A DNA stretch of 64,000 bases from Motiliproteus sp. MSK22-1 (GCF_001968815.1 NZ_MIEQ01000046.1:248001-312000); one strand, 5' to 3'; counted from the stretch's first letter, positions 34,876-45,338 are shown. Numbers and translations: made by a program. The notes: generated by a model from the sequence alone, not told the origin.

Positions 34876-37137
34876 ATGGACCCTAGCATGCACTGGACCA
34901 GCAGTACACAACAACAGAACAGCAACGAGGTTGGTCTAGAGCAACTTCCGGTAATGCCTCAAGTATTGCTCCAGCTTTTGTCCGCCTGCCAAAAAACGAC
35001 AACAACATATACTGAACTGGCAAGCCTGGTTCGCCAGGACCCTGTCTTCTACTCCAGAATACTGTCCGTAGCCAATGCCCAAGGCTCCCTGAACAACTGT
35101 CAGTACGAAAAGCTGGATAATATCCTCGCAGTGCTCGGCTTTGATTCTCTAAGAACAATCATTATTACCACAGCTATAAACTTTTTCTTTTCTTCCCCTG
35201 ACAAGCAACTGCTAGCGGCTCAGAGTAAGTATTGGCAGCGTGCACTCCGCTGCGCGACGACAGCTCGAATTCTCGCACAAACGCTAAATTATGAGCATCC
35301 AGAAGAGGCATATCTGGCGGGACTGCTCCACAACCTCGGCCATATTTTATTCTGCGCCAAACAGCCCGCCGAATACACAGAGATGTTCCTGTCCAGCGAT
35401 TCAGAACGAGAGTTTTTATTATTCGAAACAGAATGGGTGGGGAAAACCAGTGAAACAGCAGCTGCTGAATTGCTCCAAAGAATCACAGCTGATTCATTTT
35501 TACCGGAAGCTCTGTTACTGCAACACAAAACCTCAGATGAACTGCAAGATACTCCGCTTCTGATCAGGATACTGAACCTTGCCTGCACACTAATTGCCAA
35601 CGATTTCACCATGGCCAGTCTTAGGCCTGAGACGCTTACTGATTTTTCACTATCCAACGCAGATATTAAGCAAATTATCCTTCAGTCAGATCAATCGATA
35701 GCGTCATTAACCGGTCGGCTGGAGGCTCAATCTACCGATATTCACCCATCCTCAAATAATGAATCACTGACCGCAAAACTGGGGAATCAGATTAAAAACT
35801 TTGCCACATTATTTGCGCTTAACCAAACTCCATATCCAAACGGACAATCTTCCTCAATCTGGCAAAGCATTTTACAAAATCTGAATCTACTGTTCGGATT
35901 GGATCATGCCGTGGCCTTTGAATTCCAAAAAGAGAGTAACTCACTCAAAGGTATTGCTTCCCTGTCAGGTTCAAACCCAAAGCTAATAAAACTTAGTTTT
36001 CGAGTTGAAAGTGGCCGCTCCATTCCAGCAGAAGCCCTGATAACAGGGAATTGTCTGGATTCAGATACCTACTGCAACCAGAAAAGCCGCTCTACGACAG
36101 ATCAGCAGTTGATACGTTTTTTTGGCTCTGATGCGGTTATTTGCCTCCCGATAATGATCCAAGATATCAACTTTGGAGTTCTGGTGGCCGGATTGAGTCA
36201 GCAAAAACTGCTTGCGCTAAACGCCCAAAAAAATGAGTTAGACTCGTTTTCAGGAGCATCAGCTCACCAGCTGCTACGCAATCAGGCAAACTCTCTGTGC
36301 TATCAAAAAGCCCTGGATACTCAGCGATCAGACTACTTGGAAAACGTACAAAGACTGGCTCATGAAGCTTCCAATCCCCTCGGAATAATCAACAACTATA
36401 TCCAGGTTGTCTGTCGTAATCAGGATGGTGATAGCAAGGTAACTGAGCAACTCCAGATAATCCGTGAAGAAATTGAGCGCATCGCGATAATTATCAATCA
36501 AATAAAAGAAGCTGATACATCCGTGAATATTTCTGCTGGATTGATTAATATGAACCAGCTTGTTCGCGAACAAATAGAGGTTTTCAGAGAGACTCTATTC
36601 GCATCAAACAAGGTCAGTTGCAACCTCAATCTTGATGACCGAATAACTTTTGTGAAAATTAACGGACAGATTCTAAGACAAATACTGACAAATTTGTTAA
36701 AAAATGCAGTAGAGGCTATGCCCGATGGAGGAAAGATAACCTTAAGAACCCGTAATAATATCAATTTCAACGGAAAAATTTATGTTGAAATCGTTATTGC
36801 CGATACAGGCTCTGGTATAGCACCTGAGGTATTGGAGAAAGCTTTTTCACCGTCAAACGATACTGAGTTCGACAGCGAAACCCTCGACCAAACCTTGATA
36901 AGCAAAATCAAAACCGATCAGGAAATGCGAAGCAACACAAATCCTGGCTTCAGCGCGTTAGACAGCAACACTTCAGGTAAAGCTGTATCGGACAGTACCA
37001 AGGAGGATAAGCAGCATTCCGGGTTCGGCTTATCCATTACCAGCAGTTTGGTTACAAAACTGAACGGTTGTATCAGTTGTAGGAACAGAAGCGAAAGGGG
37101 GGCAGAATTTACGATATTACTGCCCGATCTACATTAG
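34876..37137 (+). CDS. HDOD-GAF-histidine kinase hybrid sensor
   Basis: 753 aa in three parts. An HDOD domain (about 20-230: LPVMPQVLLQLLSACQK, LVRQDPVFYSRILSVAN, AGLLHNLGHIL) is followed by a GAF-like domain (about 310-460). The kinase has a phospho-acceptor His at about 496 in LAHEASNPLGIINNYIQ and an ATPase domain with NLLKNAVEAMPDGG, DTGSGIAPEV and GFGLSI. About 60 low-complexity residues (ca. 656-715) are inserted in the ATP lid between the last two motifs. The next gene, 20 bp downstream, carries a receiver domain and is the likely partner. Confidence 0.88.
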   Translation: MDPSMHWTSSTQQQNSNEVGLEQLPVMPQVLLQLLSACQKTTTTYTELASLVRQDPVFYSRILSVANAQGSLNNCQYEKLDNILAVLGFDSLRTIIITTAINFFFSSPDKQLLAAQSKYWQRALRCATTARILAQTLNYEHPEEAYLAGLLHNLGHILFCAKQPAEYTEMFLSSDSEREFLLFETEWVGKTSETAAAELLQRITADSFLPEALLLQHKTSDELQDTPLLIRILNLACTLIANDFTMASLRPETLTDFSLSNADIKQIILQSDQSIASLTGRLEAQSTDIHPSSNNESLTAKLGNQIKNFATLFALNQTPYPNGQSSSIWQSILQNLNLLFGLDHAVAFEFQKESNSLKGIASLSGSNPKLIKLSFRVESGRSIPAEALITGNCLDSDTYCNQKSRSTTDQQLIRFFGSDAVICLPIMIQDINFGVLVAGLSQQKLLALNAQKNELDSFSGASAHQLLRNQANSLCYQKALDTQRSDYLENVQRLAHEASNPLGIINNYIQVVCRNQDGDSKVTEQLQIIREEIERIAIIINQIKEADTSVNISAGLINMNQLVREQIEVFRETLFASNKVSCNLNLDDRITFVKINGQILRQILTNLLKNAVEAMPDGGKITLRTRNNINFNGKIYVEIVIADTGSGIAPEVLEKAFSPSNDTEFDSETLDQTLISKIKTDQEMRSNTNPGFSALDSNTSGKAVSDSTKEDKQHSGFGLSITSSLVTKLNGCISCRNRSERGAEFTILLPDLH

Positions 37138-37157
37138 CCTAACGACAATGAAGCGCT

Positions 37158-39359
37158 ATGGACAGATCACAGCCTTGGACAGGCACAAGTTACAGTGCCT
37201 GCATAGAAAGCTCTAAAAAACAGCACTCCTGTGATACGGTCATGGAGACCATATTGGTGGTCGATAATGATCCTCGGATGGTATCCAGTGTCAGAGATCT
37301 GTTGGATTCTTATGGCTATGAGTGCATCACTGCCAGTGGCGGTGCGATGGCGTTGGAGTTACTGACTCAGCAATCCATTGATCTTATTTTGCTTGATCTG
37401 AACATGCCGGATGTTAGCGGCTACCATGTGCTCAAGGAAGTCGCTGCCAACCACCCTAATACCGATACTATCATTATCAGCGGTTATTCTTGCGCGGAAA
37501 GCGCCTCCCAGTTATTAAGATCCGGTGCTAACGATTTTTTGCGCAAACCCTACGCTCCTGACGAACTGATTCAAGCTATCGAAAACACCGCGAATAGACG
37601 CCGTGCAAAACGTAAACTTAACCGCGTACAAGAACGTTTAGAAACTTCTGAACAACGTCACAGATTCATAGTTAACAACTCCCCTGATGTTGTATACATG
37701 CTTGATGATAAGGGTGTGTTTAACTTTATCAACGAGCGCGTTGAATCTTTGCTGGGATACCAAAGGGATGAGCTTATTGGCTTGCATTACTCCAATCTTG
37801 TTCATGACGACGACCTGGAAAAAATAAAGTACGCTTTTTCGGAACGCAGAACCGGTACCCGGGCCAGTCATAACCTTGAATTTCGGATGATTGGCAAGCT
37901 TACCAGTAATAAAAACGGCTATTTTGAGCATCAAACCATCCCGGCAGAATTAAGTGCAATGGGGGTTTATAGCGGGGATCAGCAACAATCTGATAAAGTT
38001 TTTATAGGCACCTATGGTGTCGTTCGTGACATCAGCGAACGAAAGCGAGCAGAAGAACTCGTTAATTTTCAGCTCTATCATGATCTATTGACAAAGCTGC
38101 CTAACAGAGCCCTTTTTAGAGATCGTCTAACACTGGCAATCGCACAAGCAAAACGTAACGAAAATCAGTTGGCGGTCATGTATCTGGATATGGACCGGTT
38201 TAAAATAATCAATGACTCCCTGGGACACCTGATAGGTGATCAGTTATTACAATCCGTCGCTATTAAGTTAAGAAGCTGTTTAAGAGACAGTGACACATTA
38301 GCGCGCGTGGGCGGTGACGAATTCAACCTGCTGTTACCGAACATCAATTCAAAACAAGATGCTGCAACAATAGCCAGCAAAATTCTTGTAGAGCTTGAAA
38401 AACCCATGGAACTGGAAGGTGTTGAAGTATTCATCAGTTTCAGTATCGGTATTGCTATTTTCCCTCAGGATGGTGACACGATAGACTCATTAATCAAGCA
38501 TGCCGATACCGCTATGTATCATGTAAAGGAGCACGGTAAGAAAAATTTTGAATTTTACGATGCCGAAATGAGAACCAAGCACGGTAGGCACCTATCTCTT
38601 GAAAGCGGCCTGCGAAGTGCACTTGAGCTAAATCAGTTTCGTATTTTTTACCAACCCCAAATTGATGTTATCAGCGGCAATGTTGTTGGGGTTGAAGCTC
38701 TTCTTCGCTGGGATCACCCAAAAGAAGGCTTGATTATGCCGAATGATTTTATTTCACTTTCTGAAGAAATTGGGATGATCAATCAGATGGGGCGCTGGGT
38801 CCTGAACAACGCCTGCAAGACCGTTAAAGAATGGTCTACCCAAGGGCTCCCTGCCGTGAAACTCGCCATAAACGTATCAGCTCGGGAGTTAATGCAGCCC
38901 GATTTCCCTGATTATGTCGTTGATATTCTAAAAACGCATAGACTCTCCAGTCACCTATTGGAGATCGAAGTTACAGAAAATGTACTCATGCGGGATATGG
39001 ATCAAACCGTCACAAAATTGAGGCGTCTTGCTGATTTCGGTGTTCAAATTGCTGTTGACGATTTTGGGACAGGGTATTCATCTTTAAGCTATCTGCAAAC
39101 ACTGCCATTGAACACTCTCAAAATTGACCGGTCTTTTGTCAGCGAAATACGCAATAGCAAAGACAGCAACACGATAATCTATGCAATAGCCTCCATGGCA
39201 AAAGGGCTGGGCCTTAATCTGGTTGCCGAAGGTGTTGAAACCAAAGCTCAGTTAGGCTTTTTAAAACGTGTTGACTGTCCTGTCATACAGGGATATCTAA
39301 CAGGCCCTCCCAGGCCAGCCGACGAGCTCTGGGAAAACTTTTCCAAGGCGATGGTCTAG
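37158..39359 (+). CDS. REC-PAS-GGDEF-EAL cyclic-di-GMP regulator
   Basis: 733 aa. Receiver domain (about 30-150, phospho-Asp80 in LILLDLNMP), PAS (about 160-290), GGDEF (about 310-475) and EAL (about 490-725). The GGDEF motif is intact with an RxxD inhibitory site just before it (RDSDTLARVGGDEF). The EAL domain retains EALLRW, EVTENVL, DDFGTGYSSL and EGVET, so both synthesis and hydrolysis of c-di-GMP are possible. It is probably controlled by phosphorylation from the upstream HDOD kinase. A later start, ATG at 37242 (METILVVDND), is possible. Confidence 0.92.
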   Translation: MDRSQPWTGTSYSACIESSKKQHSCDTVMETILVVDNDPRMVSSVRDLLDSYGYECITASGGAMALELLTQQSIDLILLDLNMPDVSGYHVLKEVAANHPNTDTIIISGYSCAESASQLLRSGANDFLRKPYAPDELIQAIENTANRRRAKRKLNRVQERLETSEQRHRFIVNNSPDVVYMLDDKGVFNFINERVESLLGYQRDELIGLHYSNLVHDDDLEKIKYAFSERRTGTRASHNLEFRMIGKLTSNKNGYFEHQTIPAELSAMGVYSGDQQQSDKVFIGTYGVVRDISERKRAEELVNFQLYHDLLTKLPNRALFRDRLTLAIAQAKRNENQLAVMYLDMDRFKIINDSLGHLIGDQLLQSVAIKLRSCLRDSDTLARVGGDEFNLLLPNINSKQDAATIASKILVELEKPMELEGVEVFISFSIGIAIFPQDGDTIDSLIKHADTAMYHVKEHGKKNFEFYDAEMRTKHGRHLSLESGLRSALELNQFRIFYQPQIDVISGNVVGVEALLRWDHPKEGLIMPNDFISLSEEIGMINQMGRWVLNNACKTVKEWSTQGLPAVKLAINVSARELMQPDFPDYVVDILKTHRLSSHLLEIEVTENVLMRDMDQTVTKLRRLADFGVQIAVDDFGTGYSSLSYLQTLPLNTLKIDRSFVSEIRNSKDSNTIIYAIASMAKGLGLNLVAEGVETKAQLGFLKRVDCPVIQGYLTGPPRPADELWENFSKAMV

Positions 39360-39418
39360 AAACGGCCAGGATCTTCTTTTTGAGTTTTACAGAGACTGGA
39401 AAGCGGTCCCTATATTTC

Positions 39419-40840
39419 TTAGTCTCCAAATTGCAGCAAAGCGTCAAGCTTCGTACCGTTGCCGGGTTCTGTTCGAATAGTAAAGGAGCCCCCCAATAGC
39501 TCGACTCTCTCCCGCATTGTCCTCAAGCCAATACCTGAAGCCCCACCCTTCGGCATAAGTTCAAACCCGCACCCGTTATCCTCTATAGTTAACAGAACCC
39601 GATCCTCAAACCATCGCACCCTTAATCTTATTAAACTGGCATCAGCGTGACGTTCTACGTTGGTTAAAGACTCCTGCACTACTCGATATAGCGTGATTTC
39701 TATCTGCTCCGGCATTCGGCGGTCTGCAATATTTGTTTGTAAATCAATCCTGATCCCCGTCCGCTCGGAGAACTCATCCAGTAAGCTGCTCAGCGCCGGT
39801 AATAACCCCAGATCATCCAGGACACTGGGACGCAGGTCATGGGAGATTCGACGAACCTCCTGAATGGCTTCATTCAGCGCACACCGGCCTCTTTCCAGCT
39901 CATCCACTACCTGATCATGAGCGACAACTCCTTTCTCTTTCGATACCTTATCCATTGCCAGCTCAATACGAAATTTGACAGATACCATCAATTGGTTAAT
40001 GCCATCATGTAATTCTCTGGAAAACCGTCTGCGTTCAGAAACCTGAAGCTGCATATACTTTCGCGCGAGATCACGAAGTTTAACGTCTGCCATTCGGTGT
40101 TCGTGCAGGTTAAAAGCAATCCCTATTACCGTAACGATGACCACCACTATTGAGGTAATCACCAGTACAGTGAAAAATGTATTACGAACATTCTTATCAA
40201 CTTCCGCCCGTATTTTGGATACTTCGCGAGCAATATCATCTATATACAGACCTGTACCTAACATCCATTTCCAGTTAGGCAGCTGCACCACATAACTCAG
40301 CTTATCTTCTACTTCTCCCAAGGAAGGTTTTCGCCATTGGTATCGGTGAAAGCCACCTCCCTCTCGAGCCCGTTGAAGAAGGTTTTGAATAATAAGATTA
40401 CCATTCTGGTCTTGAAGATTAATCAGATTCCGACCCACCAGCTCAGGTTGCTGAGGGTGAACAAGACTCACGCCGGTATCGTCATACACGAAAAAATAAC
40501 CATCTTCGCCAAAGGTCAGGTTATGCAATATTGATTTGACTTGCCGCTGTGCTTCCTCAGCCCCCAGATCAGGATGATCATATACATGGGCTATGGAGGT
40601 TAGAGCTAAACTGACATAATGCTTAAGCTCATTTTTTTTGGAAGCAAGAAGGTTGCTCTCAAAAATCTGAATTTCCTGCTCTCCAAGCTTCCGGGCCTGA
40701 TAGAGCTCTATCAGAGTAATACTTACAGCAACCAGGAGCAAAGGTAACAGAGCCAGCATTAATATTTTGGTTTTTAGTGATATGCCTTCTTTCAGTACTG
40801 CCGTTAACCTGACCATTATGTTCCTGTGATCTGTATACAC
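39419..40840 (-). CDS. Cache-domain NarL-type sensor histidine kinase
   Basis: 473 aa. A first membrane segment (about 25-45), a periplasmic single Cache domain (LTFGEDGYFFVYDDTGVSLVHP, WKWMLGTGLYIDDI) and a second membrane segment (about 222-245) precede the kinase. That has HisKA_3 with the phospho-His in RRRFSRELHDGINQL, and an ATPase end with VERHADAS, EDNGCGFEL and GIGLRTMRERV. Such kinases normally work with a NarL/LuxR response regulator, and none is adjacent. It converges on the c-di-GMP gene. Confidence 0.88.
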   Translation of the reverse strand: MYTDHRNIMVRLTAVLKEGISLKTKILMLALLPLLLVAVSITLIELYQARKLGEQEIQIFESNLLASKKNELKHYVSLALTSIAHVYDHPDLGAEEAQRQVKSILHNLTFGEDGYFFVYDDTGVSLVHPQQPELVGRNLINLQDQNGNLIIQNLLQRAREGGGFHRYQWRKPSLGEVEDKLSYVVQLPNWKWMLGTGLYIDDIAREVSKIRAEVDKNVRNTFFTVLVITSIVVVIVTVIGIAFNLHEHRMADVKLRDLARKYMQLQVSERRRFSRELHDGINQLMVSVKFRIELAMDKVSKEKGVVAHDQVVDELERGRCALNEAIQEVRRISHDLRPSVLDDLGLLPALSSLLDEFSERTGIRIDLQTNIADRRMPEQIEITLYRVVQESLTNVERHADASLIRLRVRWFEDRVLLTIEDNGCGFELMPKGGASGIGLRTMRERVELLGGSFTIRTEPGNGTKLDALLQFGD

Positions 40841-41056
40841 CTATCAGCGTTGAAGACTTATCTACGCTGATTACCCATAAGTCCAGTGCTACAAGCTCCA
40901 ACAGCCATAAACTTATTGGTGAAGGGCGCTACGCTGTCTTTCTGGCATCTGACCGCTAGAGCCCAGGGAGAATGCAATGCACTTGTCCATAGGTTCCCTA
41001 AACATCGGATCAAAATCAAACCTATTCTGAACATATCGGTAACAAGAACCCCTGAA

Positions 41057-44000
41057 TCAGGGTGTAAGTCGGGCCGTCCCGGTCTCTTTTGCGCTAACAG
41101 CTTCCATCTCCTTTTTATCACCAATCAGGACATACAGAGCAGGAACTAAAATCAGTGTCAAAAAAGTTGATATCAGCATACCACCGATAATAGCCCATCC
41201 CATCGGTGCCCAGAGGGTACTGCCTTCCAACGTTAACGGGAGCAACCCTACCACAGTCGTCAGCGATGTAAGAAGGATAGGGATCAGCCTTGACTGTGCA
41301 GACGCCAGTACTGCCTCGGTTCGTCCCATCCCTTCTCTGCGCATCTGATTGGCACCATCCACCAATATAATTGAATTATTGACAACGATACCTACCAGGC
41401 TGTTCAGACCAACAAATGCCATGACGGAGAAGGAAAACCCGGACAGCCAAAGGGCTGCAACAGCACCGGTGATAGCAAAAGGAATCGCGGAGATAACAAT
41501 TAACGGCTGACTTAAGGAGCGGAACTGAGCTACAAGGACCGCCAGAATACCCAGTAAGGCCGCTATGAGTGCCTGGGTCATTCCAGCAAATGAATTTCCT
41601 CTTTCCTCTTCTTCCCCACCGTATTCAATACGTACTCCGGCAGGTAAATCCAACTTATCAAGACTTTTCGTCAACATCGAGGTTAAGGCTGCCACCGATT
41701 GACCCCGAGTTACATCTGCAGAAAGAATCGCCGTTCTTTCCAGATTATGATGGAGTAAACTGGCCTGAACTTCGTGCAACTGAAAATCGGCAACCTGTCT
41801 TAATGCAATCATTTGCCCGCTGGCAGAGGGAATCCGAATCTGCTCAAGATGCTCGATCCGGGGATTACGTGTCTCCGCTAACCTGACAACGATAGGATAA
41901 TTATCACCCTTAATATCACGATACTCTCCGACGGCCAGACCCGCTAAAGCCGTTCGGACAAGCTCATCGATTTGCCCGATGGATATGCCCAGGCCAGCCG
42001 CAAGCTCGCGGCGTATATCTACGCGTAATTCCATTCGAGTCTGACCGAGAGGATTCTCAATATTAATGAGTCCTTTAACCTTTTCCATTTGTTGCTCAAC
42101 CAGATGAGAAACCCGAATCAGATTTTCAAGATGATCCCCTTTAATGCGTACAGAGACAGGGCTGCCACTGGCTGGCCCCTGTTGCAATTCTTTAATCCTG
42201 ATTCGAACGCCAGGATAGGGTTCCAGCTTTCGCCTCCAATTATCGATAAGTGGACCAATAGCCTTTCCATCATAGTGACTCAAGTGCACCAGTAACTGGC
42301 CCTGATTCGGAGTACCTCGCTCTGGCGCTTCATTGTAGTAGATTCTGGGATTATCCGCCCCGATGTTTTCAACGATAGAGCTAACCAGTGGCTGCTCAGC
42401 AAGCCAGTCTGAAACATCCCTGACAACCTTCTGGGTTCGGTAGATGCTTCCGTTTTGAGGTGTCTCGATATTGATCAGCAACAGTGCTTTTTCGGCCTTG
42501 GGAAAGAGGCTCACTCCTACTTTTGGAACCAGACTAAGACTGGATAGAAAGATAAGGATAGCTAACAGCAATGTTAACCAGGGATAGGAGATAGCCAGGG
42601 ATAAGGCTGATCGATAACCCGTTTCCGAAAAAGACTTCAAGCCACGCTGTAACAGTGGTAATTTTTTTTCTTTAGTGATTAAAAAACGGCCAGCTAACAA
42701 CGTACTTAACGTCAACGCGACCAATAAAGAAGCTAGCAGCGTCAGTATGACTGTTGCAGGCATAGAACGCATAAAACTGCCGGTATTATTAGGCAACATC
42801 AGCATCGGCAAGAAAGCCAGCGCTGTGGTTAAGGTCCCACTGACCATAGCCCAACCAACTCGACGGGCCCCTTCGTAAGCTGCTGCAACCCCCTGAAAAC
42901 CTTCAGCCCCAGCTCGCCCAATACTTTCAGTCAGGACAATGGCATTATCAACCAATAAGCCCAGCGCAACGATAAGACCAACGATAGTCATCTGCTGTAG
43001 CCCAAAACCACTGAGGTCTATCCAGCCAATGGCAATCAGCAGCGAAGTCGGAATAGCCACCATAATGACTAACGCCGCTCGAAAACCAAGCACTAGCAGA
43101 ACCAACAAACCGACCAGCGCCAAACCTTGAGACAGGTTATCAAAAAAACCGTTAACCTGCCGATCGACACTGGGGGCTTGATCAAAGGCGACTTGCAATG
43201 AAACAGACGCTGGTAAGCTTTTTTGATAGCCTGTCAGATAACGGTTAATCCCCTCCCTAAGTTCAAAGATATTGCTGCCTTTGCTTTGCGTAAGCGTGAC
43301 AAAGACACTGCGCTTTCCGTCTAGCCGGGCTATGTGGCTGTCATCAGCATCTCCTTGTTGAACTGTGGCAACCTCCGCCAAACGCAACAAGCGGTCATCC
43401 ACAGAATGTACGACCGTATCTCTGATCTGCTGTAATGACTGATAGCTTCCACTGGTTGATACACTGAATCGGCTGGCTCCTGCATTCACAAAACCACCGG
43501 CAAGGTTACGACTTCCGTCCTGAAGTACGTTAACAACCTGCTGAGCAGTCAGCCCCAGTGCAGACATACGCTCCCAGTCCAGTGCGACCTCAATCTGTTG
43601 TTGAGGAACGCCCCACAATTTCGCCCGCTTGACTCCCGGTATACGCTCCAACCCTTGTTTTAGGTTTTCAGCCAATTGATTAAGTTGAAAATAGCCACTC
43701 TCATCTGACACCAGGGCAAGTTGCAATACATTAACCTCAGTTGGAGAGAGTCGTCTGATTTCGACATCAACAATCCCCGCCGGTAAGTCGTTGCGCAACC
43801 CTGAGACGGCTTGTCGCACCTCATCATAGGCATCATCAGGGTCCGTACCATAGACAAATTCTACAACCTGACTAACCACCCCGTCTGAAATCCGTGTTTC
43901 AATTCGTTTTATGTCGTCCAGTCCATTAATTTCCTCTTCCAGAGGATCAACAACCAGACTTTCAAGATCCAGGGGGCTGACACCGGGATAGATGATCGTG

Positions 44001-44140
44001 ATTCCTGCCGCGGCAAAGGAGAATTGTGGATCTTCAGACCGAGGCATGCTCACGAAGGACAGCAAACCAACCAGTACCAGAATAAGTAATAAAATAATGG
44101 TAAAAGCTGAATGATCGATAACAACCTTGGATAATTTCAT
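41057..44140 (-). CDS. RND efflux pump inner-membrane permease
   Basis: About 1027 aa with the AcrB/MexB layout: a membrane helix at 10-30, a large periplasmic loop, helices 2-6, a second loop from about residue 545, and helices 8-12. The proton-relay Asp is in GLIVALGLLVDNAIVLTE, and the second half ends with FVGLNSLVGIVVNNSIILVDGANQ. An upstream TTG overlaps the adaptor gene, but ATG 44138-44140, 4 bp after the adaptor stop, is the natural start. It exports drugs or other small molecules with its adaptor; no outer-membrane channel gene is nearby. Confidence 0.92.
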   Translation of the reverse strand: MKLSKVVIDHSAFTIILLLILVLVGLLSFVSMPRSEDPQFSFAAAGITIIYPGVSPLDLESLVVDPLEEEINGLDDIKRIETRISDGVVSQVVEFVYGTDPDDAYDEVRQAVSGLRNDLPAGIVDVEIRRLSPTEVNVLQLALVSDESGYFQLNQLAENLKQGLERIPGVKRAKLWGVPQQQIEVALDWERMSALGLTAQQVVNVLQDGSRNLAGGFVNAGASRFSVSTSGSYQSLQQIRDTVVHSVDDRLLRLAEVATVQQGDADDSHIARLDGKRSVFVTLTQSKGSNIFELREGINRYLTGYQKSLPASVSLQVAFDQAPSVDRQVNGFFDNLSQGLALVGLLVLLVLGFRAALVIMVAIPTSLLIAIGWIDLSGFGLQQMTIVGLIVALGLLVDNAIVLTESIGRAGAEGFQGVAAAYEGARRVGWAMVSGTLTTALAFLPMLMLPNNTGSFMRSMPATVILTLLASLLVALTLSTLLAGRFLITKEKKLPLLQRGLKSFSETGYRSALSLAISYPWLTLLLAILIFLSSLSLVPKVGVSLFPKAEKALLLINIETPQNGSIYRTQKVVRDVSDWLAEQPLVSSIVENIGADNPRIYYNEAPERGTPNQGQLLVHLSHYDGKAIGPLIDNWRRKLEPYPGVRIRIKELQQGPASGSPVSVRIKGDHLENLIRVSHLVEQQMEKVKGLINIENPLGQTRMELRVDIRRELAAGLGISIGQIDELVRTALAGLAVGEYRDIKGDNYPIVVRLAETRNPRIEHLEQIRIPSASGQMIALRQVADFQLHEVQASLLHHNLERTAILSADVTRGQSVAALTSMLTKSLDKLDLPAGVRIEYGGEEEERGNSFAGMTQALIAALLGILAVLVAQFRSLSQPLIVISAIPFAITGAVAALWLSGFSFSVMAFVGLNSLVGIVVNNSIILVDGANQMRREGMGRTEAVLASAQSRLIPILLTSLTTVVGLLPLTLEGSTLWAPMGWAIIGGMLISTFLTLILVPALYVLIGDKKEMEAVSAKETGTARLTP

Positions 44141-44144
44141 GAGC

Positions 44145-45227
44145 TTAGCGACCAGCAAGTTTGAAATCAGTGACGATATTGACCCTATCCCCGTGCCTTA
44201 ACCAGGCCCCCCCTTCAATAACCAGCTTATCTCCGGGTTCAAACCCCTTTTCTACCGCGATTTCATCTCCAAGAAGATAACGGGGTTTTACAGTCCTTCT
44301 ACTGACGATTCCATCAAGATCAACAACCATTACGTCCGCTTCCCTTCCGGTCATTCCAACCACTGATTCAAGAGGAAGGAAGTAGTGTGCGCGATTGGAT
44401 TCAGGCCGCAATGCTACACGCGCGAAAAAGCCATCCCGGATAGATACAGGTACAGCAGCCAACTTCACCTCAACGTCAAACGTACCCAGTTGCTGATCCG
44501 CCTGGGTACCGATTTCCGTTACCTCGGCCTTAATGGCCAAATCCTCCCAGGCATCCAGTAAAACGGTAGCTGAATCCCCCACCTTCAATCGCACTAAATC
44601 ACGGTCAGAAAGACCAAATCTCACCACCCACCCAGTGTCCACTGGTGCCAGCTCTAATACTGTTTGACCACCTTTTACATACTCACCCGGATCAATCGGG
44701 CGCCGAACAACAACAGAATCTTTGGGAGCATAAATTGCAGCATGTTTTTGATCATACTTTGCAATCTTCCAGTTTGAGACGGCTGCTGCATGAGCCTGTT
44801 CTGCTGATTCCAGGGCATCATCGCTCACAAGGTTTTGGGCTTTTAATGATTTCAGCCTTTTCAGGTCAGCACTCCGCTTGTCAACCAAAGACTTAATTTG
44901 GGACAGCCGCGCGTTAACTTCCATCGGATCTAATCGAGCTAGTAATACTCCAGCCTTAACAAACTCTCCTTCATTCACTTCAAGTGATTGAACATAGCCA
45001 GCAACCTTAAATGACAGCGCCCTGACTTCACCGTATCTGATCCTGCCACTGGTTTTAATGGGTATAGTGCGTTGCTCTGGTTTTAACGTGACGACCCGAA
45101 CAGAAGGGAAACTGGCCTCATTTTCTTTTTCAATTACATCCACTGCCGCCGGCTCAGCAGCCAGTGTACAGGCACAGAAAACAAACCCGAAAATAGAAAA
45201 AAATCCAATCAAACGCGATTTCATCAT
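44145..45227 (-). CDS. RND efflux periplasmic adaptor (membrane fusion protein)
   Basis: About 360 aa. The signal sequence (MMKSRLIGFFSIFGFVFCACTLAAEP) has cysteines but no clear lipobox. It is followed by barrel-sandwich halves (ALSFKVAGYVQSLEVNEGEFVKAG, IYAPKDSVVVRRPIDPGEYVKGG) around a helical hairpin, and a beta-barrel C-terminus. ATG 45225-45227, with GGGAG 8 nt upstream, is chosen over the first open Met. It couples the downstream permease to an outer-membrane channel encoded elsewhere. Confidence 0.9.
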   Translation of the reverse strand: MMKSRLIGFFSIFGFVFCACTLAAEPAAVDVIEKENEASFPSVRVVTLKPEQRTIPIKTSGRIRYGEVRALSFKVAGYVQSLEVNEGEFVKAGVLLARLDPMEVNARLSQIKSLVDKRSADLKRLKSLKAQNLVSDDALESAEQAHAAAVSNWKIAKYDQKHAAIYAPKDSVVVRRPIDPGEYVKGGQTVLELAPVDTGWVVRFGLSDRDLVRLKVGDSATVLLDAWEDLAIKAEVTEIGTQADQQLGTFDVEVKLAAVPVSIRDGFFARVALRPESNRAHYFLPLESVVGMTGREADVMVVDLDGIVSRRTVKPRYLLGDEIAVEKGFEPGDKLVIEGGAWLRHGDRVNIVTDFKLAGR

Positions 45228-45311
45228 TAAAAAAACTCCCATTCCGGCGTGTCCAGTACACAGAATTCAACCGGGCAAGCAGAAACCATCCAATGTTAGC
45301 ACCACTCACAT

Positions 45312-45338
45312 TTGACACACATATGTTTACACTGTCAA
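45312..45338. promoter_or_regulatory. Candidate TetR operator between the efflux genes
   Basis: TTGACA (45312-45317) and TGTCAA (45333-45338) form a spaced inverted repeat with an inner ACATATGT (45319-45326), midway between the divergent adaptor and TetR genes. This is where such a repressor would act on both promoters. Confidence 0.4.

Noticed and set aside
34731-34925. 64-codon minus-strand frame overlapping the HDOD kinase start
   Set aside because: Cys-rich and hydrophobic by chance, overlaps a clear gene start on the other strand, and has no family resemblance or ribosome site.
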